Source: an uncultured Rubrobacteraceae bacterium (GTDB lineage Bacteria > Actinomycetota > Rubrobacteria > Rubrobacterales > Rubrobacteraceae). Taken from it: a stretch of DNA of 5,188 bases. The translations under genes and the position numbers were made by a program. This document shows, in pieces, positions 1 to 3,641 of the stretch; positions within the stretch are counted from its first letter, which is position 1; each line of letters starts with the position of its first letter. The notes beneath the pieces were generated by a model that was given only the letters and a program-made list of their open reading frames with translations, was not told where the DNA came from and did not search any database. The stretch spans positions 1-5,188 of the forward strand of contig CADCUW010000320.1 of NCBI GenBank assembly GCA_902805985.1, read 5' to 3'.

Positions 1-465
1 GACCGGCCGCCGCTCGCGATGGAGGTGCAGGCGAGTGGCTTCGGCGGGTTCACCATCTTCTCCAACCACTTCGCCTCAAAGGCCGCCCCCGACGCGTGCC
101 GCGAGGCCCAGGCCGCCTTCGTGCGCGACCGCGTCGCGGAGCTCGAGGACGCCGGCAAGCGCTCCATCGTAGCCGGGGACCTCAACGCCTTCGAGGACGA
201 GTCGGCACTCCGGACGTTGGAGGACGGCACGACGACGCTGGATAACCTCTGGGATGAAGCGCCCGAGCAGGAGCGCTACAGCTTCGCCTTCCAGGGGAGA
301 CTCCAGACGCTTGACCACGTCCTCGTCACCGACGGCCTGAAGAACAGGGTCGGCGACCTCCGCTACGCCCACTTCGACAACGACTATTTCGAGCGGGACG
401 ACCCCACCGACGGCCACCACGTCTCCGACCACGACCCGCCCGTCCTCACGCTCTCCAAGGAGTAG
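1..465 (+). CDS. ExeM/NucH-like extracellular endonuclease/exonuclease/phosphatase-fold nuclease, C-terminal part
   Basis: The frame is open from base 1, so the start codon and N-terminal half lie upstream; an internal ATG at 19 is probably not the start. The visible part has the second half of the DNase I-like catalytic fold: the NHF motif with a catalytic-type histidine (codon 67-69), GDLNA (175-189, metal/phosphate-binding Asp and Asn), LDHV (Asp codon 313-315) and the terminal SDHDP (424-438, catalytic Asp-His). The stretches 'RPPLAMEV', 'NHFASK' and 'ERYSFAFQGRLQTLDHVLV' resemble large secreted nucleases of the ExeM/NucH type rather than exonuclease III or sphingomyelinase; this is recognition from memory. 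The expected role is extracellular or surface DNA/RNA cleavage yielding nucleotides for the downstream 5'-nucleotidase. The signal peptide, any lamin-tail/OB domains and the first metal-binding Glu cannot be seen. A phosphodiesterase or phosphatase of the same superfamily is the alternative. Stop is TAG at 463-465, followed at once by a terminator. Confidence 0.85.
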   Translation, partial: DRPPLAMEVQASGFGGFTIFSNHFASKAAPDACREAQAAFVRDRVAELEDAGKRSIVAGDLNAFEDESALRTLEDGTTTLDNLWDEAPEQERYSFAFQGRLQTLDHVLVTDGLKNRVGDLRYAHFDNDYFERDDPTDGHHVSDHDPPVLTLSKE

Positions 466-471
466 CGGTCT

Positions 472-512
472 CCGCGGCCCGCCCGGGGCTTCTAGGGCGG
501 GCCGCGGTTTTT
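472..512 (+). terminator. Strong intrinsic (Rho-independent) terminator of the nuclease gene
   Basis: A perfect 13-bp GC-rich stem pairs 472-484 (CCGCGGCCCGCCC) with 495-507 (GGGCGGGCCGCGG) around a 10-base loop, and five T follow at 508-512. It begins 6 bases after the nuclease stop codon, so it separates that gene from the downstream nucleotidase. The T-tract overlaps the first TTTACA box of the next promoter region. Confidence 0.93.
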
Positions 513-563
513 ACACAGAGTTTACCGGCTTGCAACAACGTTTACGGGGTAAGATGCTAACTT
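510..563 (+). promoter_or_regulatory. Candidate promoter/operator of the 5'-nucleotidase with TTTAC direct repeats
   Basis: TTTACA (510-515) and TTTACC (521-526) start 11 bases apart. A third copy, TTTACG (541-546), starts 20 bases after the second, and GTTTACCGG (520-528) and GTTTACGGG (540-548) match at 8 of 9 positions. A weak fourth copy, GCAACA, lies at 532-537. Possible -10 elements are TAAGAT (550-555) and the extended form TGcTAACTT (555-563). No consensus -35 sits 16-18 bases upstream of either, which would fit an activator-dependent promoter. TT(A/T)ACA repeats on an 11-bp period resemble Gram-positive PhoP boxes, which would suit a phosphate-scavenging gene. That regulator assignment is inference; the promoter position is uncertain. 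Confidence 0.35.
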
Positions 564-586
564 GTGTATGTTGGATGGGGGGCTCG

Positions 587-622
587 TTCGCCCTTTCGTG
601 GTAGAGGCGAAGATCGAAAGGA
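587..622 (+). promoter_or_regulatory. 5'-nucleotidase leader: RBS with a possible sequestering hairpin
   Basis: AAAGGA (617-622) ends 8 bases before the ATG at 631. It is the ribosome binding site that fixes that start and argues against the in-frame TTG at 562. CCTTTCG (592-598) is perfectly complementary to CGAAAGG (615-621), so a 7-bp hairpin with a 16-base loop could hide the RBS. TTCGCC (587-592) can instead pair with GGCGAA (606-611). The two pairings interleave and share base 592, so with almost no connecting loop they are more likely alternatives than a pseudoknot. The pairings are seen directly; any regulatory role is inference. Confidence 0.35.
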
Positions 623-630
623 CACCAATT

Positions 631-2388
631 ATGTTTGCAAACAGGTTACGTTCGGTTGGTCTGGTAGGCGCGGTAGGCCTCGTGGCGATGCTTGCCGCTT
701 ATCTATTGTGGTCGGCAAACAGCCAGGCCGCGAAGACGAAGCCGGACGGTGGTTCCAATCCCGCGCCGGCCGACAGGATCGCCGAAGTGCAGCTCCTCGG
801 CGTCAACGACTTTCACGGGAACCTCGAGTCGCCCAGGAGCCTCCCCAAGAACGGCACGCCCGTGCCGGTCGGCGGGGCCGAGTACCTCGACGCCTACCTC
901 GACGACTACGAGGCAAAGAACCCCGATCGCACCATCAGGGTGCACGCGGGCGATATGGTCGGCGGGACGCCCCTGATCTCCAGCCACTTCCACGACGAGC
1001 CCTCCGTCTACGCGATGAACGAGATGGAGTTCGACATCGGCACCTTGGGCAACCACGAGTTCGACGAGGGCGGCCGGGAGATGCTGCGCATGATCAACGG
1101 CGGCCAGCGCGACGACGGCCTGCAGTTCAAGGACGGCGCCGACGGCCAGCCCGTCAACACCTCCGACCCCGGCTTCCCCGGCGCGCAGTTCCCCTACATC
1201 GCCGCCAACACCGAGTACAGAGACTCCGGCGAGAACGTGCTGCCGCCGTACAAGATCATCCGCAAGGACGGCATAGACGTCGGCTTTATCGGGGTGACGA
1301 CCGAGGACACGCCGAACATCGTCGTCCCCGACGCCATCTCCCCGTTCCGCGTCACCGACATCTCCGAGAGCGTCGACAGGTACGTGGCCCAGCTCAAGGC
1401 GAAGAAGGTCGAGACGATCGTCGTTCTCGCCCACTCCGGCGGCTTCTACGACAGCGCGCGGAAGGCCTCCGGCGAGGTCCTCTCCGAGACCGCCGAGATG
1501 AACGACGACGTGGACGTGGTCGTCGCCGGCCACTCGCACTCGAAGCTCAACGACTGCGTGGATGACCAGACCGGCCAGACCCGTAGCGCCGAGCCGGCCG
1601 GCTGCGCCGAGGACAAGCTCGTCATAGAGGCCTTCTCCGCCGGTACCGCCTTTGATACGGTCAACATGAAGGTCGACCGTCGCACCAAGGACGTTATCTC
1701 CTCGACTGGCAGCGTCGTCACCACCTACCAGGACGGCGTCGCGCCCGACGCGAGGACCGCCGCGCTCGTCAAGGACTACAAGGACCGCATAGCCCCGGTC
1801 TCGAACAGGGTCGTCGGCAACGCCGCCAGCGACATCTCGACAACCGCGACCCCCGCCGGCGAGAGCCCTATGGGCGACCTTATCGCCGACGCCCAGCGCA
1901 AGTTCGCCGGCGCGGACTTCGCCTTCATGAACCCCGGCGGCATCCGGGCGCCCATCGCGGCCGGCGAGGTCACCTACGGCGAGCTGTTCACCGTGCAGCC
2001 CTTCGACAACCAGGTCGTGAAGATGCGACTCACCGGCAACCAGGTCTACCGCGTCCTCGAGCAGCAGTTCGGCGCCGACGGCAGGACCCGCATCCTTCAG
2101 GTGAGCGGCCTGGAGTTCTCCTACAACTCCACGAACCCCGCCGGGCAGAGGATCACCTCCGTCACCCTCCCCGACGGCACCCCGGTAGACCGGAACGCCA
2201 CCTACACGGTCGCGGCCAACAGCTTTATCGCCACGGGCGGCGACGGGTTCACGGTCTTCAAGGAGGGCCAGAGCCCCGAGACCCTGGGCAGCGACCTTGA
2301 CGCCCTGGAGGCGCACATAGACGACCTGCCCTCCCCCTTCGAGGCCCCCGACCCGAACGCGGACCCGAGGATCACGAAGCAGGGGTAG
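631..2388 (+). CDS. Secreted bifunctional metallophosphatase/5'-nucleotidase (UshA/CD73 family)
   Basis: This 585-residue exported enzyme is expected to remove phosphate from extracellular 5'-nucleotides and possibly cleave nucleotide diphosphate sugars. Residues 1-33 form a Sec signal: basic start, hydrophobic core at about 8-27, likely cleavage after SQA (33). The N-terminal metallophosphatase domain has all dimetal motifs: D60-x-H62, G-D108 followed by MVGG, G-N141-H142-E143, H268 in LAHSGG, and GHSH (H301, H303). The C-terminal nucleotidase domain has NPGGIR (434-439), the QPFDNQV substrate loop (F458) and GGDGF (536-540, the base-stacking Phe). Length is close to E. coli UshA, about 550. 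The only two cysteines, C309 and C325, lie just after GHSH, near where I recall UshA having a disulfide. No LPXTG, SLH or lipobox is seen, so it is free or held by an uncleaved signal. The start is ATG at 631 with AAAGGA; TTG at 562 would add 23 unlikely residues ahead of the signal. It is a single-gene unit between two terminators. Confidence 0.95.
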   Translation: MFANRLRSVGLVGAVGLVAMLAAYLLWSANSQAAKTKPDGGSNPAPADRIAEVQLLGVNDFHGNLESPRSLPKNGTPVPVGGAEYLDAYLDDYEAKNPDRTIRVHAGDMVGGTPLISSHFHDEPSVYAMNEMEFDIGTLGNHEFDEGGREMLRMINGGQRDDGLQFKDGADGQPVNTSDPGFPGAQFPYIAANTEYRDSGENVLPPYKIIRKDGIDVGFIGVTTEDTPNIVVPDAISPFRVTDISESVDRYVAQLKAKKVETIVVLAHSGGFYDSARKASGEVLSETAEMNDDVDVVVAGHSHSKLNDCVDDQTGQTRSAEPAGCAEDKLVIEAFSAGTAFDTVNMKVDRRTKDVISSTGSVVTTYQDGVAPDARTAALVKDYKDRIAPVSNRVVGNAASDISTTATPAGESPMGDLIADAQRKFAGADFAFMNPGGIRAPIAAGEVTYGELFTVQPFDNQVVKMRLTGNQVYRVLEQQFGADGRTRILQVSGLEFSYNSTNPAGQRITSVTLPDGTPVDRNATYTVAANSFIATGGDGFTVFKEGQSPETLGSDLDALEAHIDDLPSPFEAPDPNADPRITKQG

Positions 2389-2393
2389 GTTAG

Positions 2394-2417
2394 AGGCTTC
2401 AGGCAACAGGCTTCAGG
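2394..2417. repeat. Direct repeat AGGCTTCAGG, two copies
   Basis: AGGCTTCAGG occurs at 2394-2403 and 2408-2417, a 14-base period with CAAC between the copies. It lies just after the nucleotidase stop and before its terminator. No function is apparent; it may be a small non-coding duplication. Confidence 0.7.
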
Positions 2418-2428
2418 TAGCGGTTTTT

Positions 2429-2460
2429 GGGCGCGTCTTCCGGGACGCGCCCTTGTTTGT
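2429..2460 (+). terminator. Intrinsic terminator of the 5'-nucleotidase gene
   Basis: A perfect 9-bp stem pairs GGGCGCGTC (2429-2437) with GACGCGCCC (2444-2452) around the 6-base loop TTCCGG. It is followed by the T-rich tail TTGTTTGT (2453-2460). It starts 40 bases after the stop codon. On the other strand the stem is followed by A residues, so it is a one-way + strand terminator. Confidence 0.82.
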
Positions 2461-2484
2461 GCCTTCAGAGATGGTGGCCGGGGC

Positions 2485-2517
2485 GGCTCCGTCCCGGCTC
2501 CGTACTGGCTCCGCCAT
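2485..2517. repeat. Three tandem 11-bp GGCTCCG repeats upstream of the phosphoesterase promoter
   Basis: GGCTCCGTCCC (2485-2495), GGCTCCGTACT (2496-2506) and GGCTCCGCCAT (2507-2517) are contiguous units on an exact 11-bp period with an invariant GGCTCCG core. The next unit in phase (2518) begins GGC and then decays. The array is non-coding, lies between a terminator and a promoter, and puts each core on about the same face of the helix. This is typical of direct-repeat binding sites for response regulators. The protein that might bind is unknown. Confidence 0.6.
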
Positions 2518-2525
2518 GGCCACAT

Positions 2526-2579
2526 TTAACCCAGATTTTCGTGGCGGTTAACCTACGGACCTCGCCCCTACCCTATAGT
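2526..2579 (+). promoter_or_regulatory. Candidate promoter of the phosphoesterase-glycosidase operon, with paired TTAACC boxes
   Basis: TATAGT (2574-2579) matches the -10 consensus at five of six positions and would give a leader of about 55 bases before the TTG start at 2642. TTAACC boxes at 2526-2531 and 2548-2553 start exactly 22 bp apart, two 11-bp steps. The second lies in the 8-bp palindrome GGTTAACC (2546-2553), about where a -35 element would be, though 20 bases from the -10 rather than 17. No consensus -35 is present, which suggests activator dependence. The boxes resemble the TTTACC repeats upstream of the nucleotidase. Confidence 0.45.
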
Positions 2580-2629
2580 TTTGCTGGCGTGCAAGCCGGG
2601 CGTCGTCACGTCCGTCGCGCGTCGACTGG

Positions 2630-2637
2630 AAGGGGAG
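2630..2637 (+). promoter_or_regulatory. Ribosome binding site that supports the TTG start of the phosphoesterase
   Basis: AAGGGGAG (2630-2637) lies 4-6 bases ahead of TTG 2642, depending on which purines pair with 16S rRNA. No ATG or GTG in the same frame is better placed, and the residues encoded right after this TTG (KRNRLLL) are a textbook start of a Sec signal. Confidence 0.6.
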
Positions 2638-2641
2638 AGTC

Positions 2642-3622
2642 TTGAAGAGGAACCGTCTGTTGCTGGTCCTGGTCGTGGCGGTGCTCACCGCCGGCCTCTC
2701 CGCCGCGGCCGTCGCCAAGCCGTCGCAGAACGCGAAGGGCGGGCCTTTCGACGTCGCCCTGATCGGGGACATCCCCTACAACGCCCTGCAAGAAGTGCAG
2801 ACCGCGAGGCTCTTCGAGGAGCTTGACCGCGAGAAGCTCGCCTTTATAGCCCACGACGGTGATATCAAGAGCGGCTCCTCGGCCTGCACGGACGACGTCT
2901 ACGGGAAGGAGTTCCGCCGGTTCGAGGCCTCCCGGAACCCGCTCGTCTACACGCCGGGCGACAACGAGTGGACGGACTGCCACCGGCCGCCGAACCCCAC
3001 GCCGGAGGAGGCAGACCCGCTCGACAGGCTCGCCTACCTGCACGGCGTCTTCTTCCCCGACGACGACTCGCTGGGACAGAAGGAGATCCCCCTTCAGCGC
3101 CAGAACGAAGACTACCCGGAGAATGCCCGCTGGCAGCGGGGCGGCGTGACCTTCGCGACCCTCCACATCGTCGGGTCGAACAACAACCGCCCGACCACCC
3201 TCCCGGACGGCACGGTGATCGGCAACGAGGAGGAGTACCGGGCGCGCAACGCGGCCAACCTGGAGTGGCTAGCGGAGAACTTCGATGAGGCCGAGGAGGA
3301 CGGCAGCCCGGCCGTTATGCTCGTGATCCAGGCAAACCCCTTCGAGGAGGACACCGCCGAGCCGTCCGGCTTCTCGGACTTCAAGGACGCCCTCGAAAGG
3401 GAGGTCGTCGCCTTCGACAAGCCCGTGGTCCTCGTCCACGGCGACAGCCACACGTTCAGGATAGACAAGCCGGTCATCTCCGAAGAACGGCCGCTGAACT
3501 TCACCCGGGTGGAGACCTTCGGCAACCCAGACGTACACTGGGTCAGGGCGAAGGTGGACCCGCGCGACGAGGAGGTCTTCTCCTTCGAGCCCGAGATCAT
3601 AGAAGAGAACGTCGCGCCGTAG
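2642..3622 (+). CDS. Secreted calcineurin-like metallophosphoesterase with variant metal site
   Basis: This 326-residue exported protein begins at TTG. Its signal peptide is clear: basic MKRNR, hydrophobic core at about 6-24, AVA cleavage after residue 25. The mature part follows the metallophosphoesterase order with altered motifs: GDIPYN (D43; Pro45 where the usual His sits), HDGDIK (D74), PGDNEW (106-110, in place of GNHE), IQANP (Q230 where a His ligand is usual) and VHGDSH (H266, H270, in place of GHxH). I recall this GDNEW/HGDSH pattern from a poorly characterised branch, so the substrate is unknown; a phosphomonoester or phosphodiester is likely. The two cysteines, C82 and C113, flank the metal loops and could form a disulfide after export. 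It is first gene of a probable operon with the SPOR-glycosidase, 19 bases apart with no terminator between. Superfamily call is fairly sure; catalytic competence is not. Confidence 0.8.
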   Translation: MKRNRLLLVLVVAVLTAGLSAAAVAKPSQNAKGGPFDVALIGDIPYNALQEVQTARLFEELDREKLAFIAHDGDIKSGSSACTDDVYGKEFRRFEASRNPLVYTPGDNEWTDCHRPPNPTPEEADPLDRLAYLHGVFFPDDDSLGQKEIPLQRQNEDYPENARWQRGGVTFATLHIVGSNNNRPTTLPDGTVIGNEEEYRARNAANLEWLAENFDEAEEDGSPAVMLVIQANPFEEDTAEPSGFSDFKDALEREVVAFDKPVVLVHGDSHTFRIDKPVISEERPLNFTRVETFGNPDVHWVRAKVDPRDEEVFSFEPEIIEENVAP

Positions 3623-3641
3623 GGCGCGGAGAGGGGAAGAG

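Noticed and set aside
587..621. H-type pseudoknot or riboswitch in the nucleotidase leader
   Set aside because: The two stems interleave but would have essentially no loop 1 and a 3-base loop 3, which is sterically unlikely. No known riboswitch core was recognised; kept only as competing hairpins.
562..630. Upstream TTG start (562) extending the nucleotidase by 23 residues
   Set aside because: No RBS precedes it, it falls in the likely promoter/transcript start region, and it would put 23 residues ahead of a good signal peptide. ATG 631 has AAAGGA at 8 bases.
564..1565. Arg-rich open frame on the + strand overlapping the nucleotidase
   Set aside because: Frame-shifted shadow of the real gene: repetitive Arg/Pro/Gly composition, no recognisable domain.
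703..2406. 567-codon open frame on the - strand across the nucleotidase gene
   Set aside because: It mirrors the GC-rich codon pattern of the + strand gene. The translation is low-complexity Val/Gly/Arg/Asp with no motif, and the + strand gene has a complete set of catalytic motifs.
2427..2645. Small + strand frame (72 codons) across the gap before the phosphoesterase
   Set aside because: It runs through the terminator stem, the 11-bp repeats and the promoter. It has no RBS and no protein-like features.
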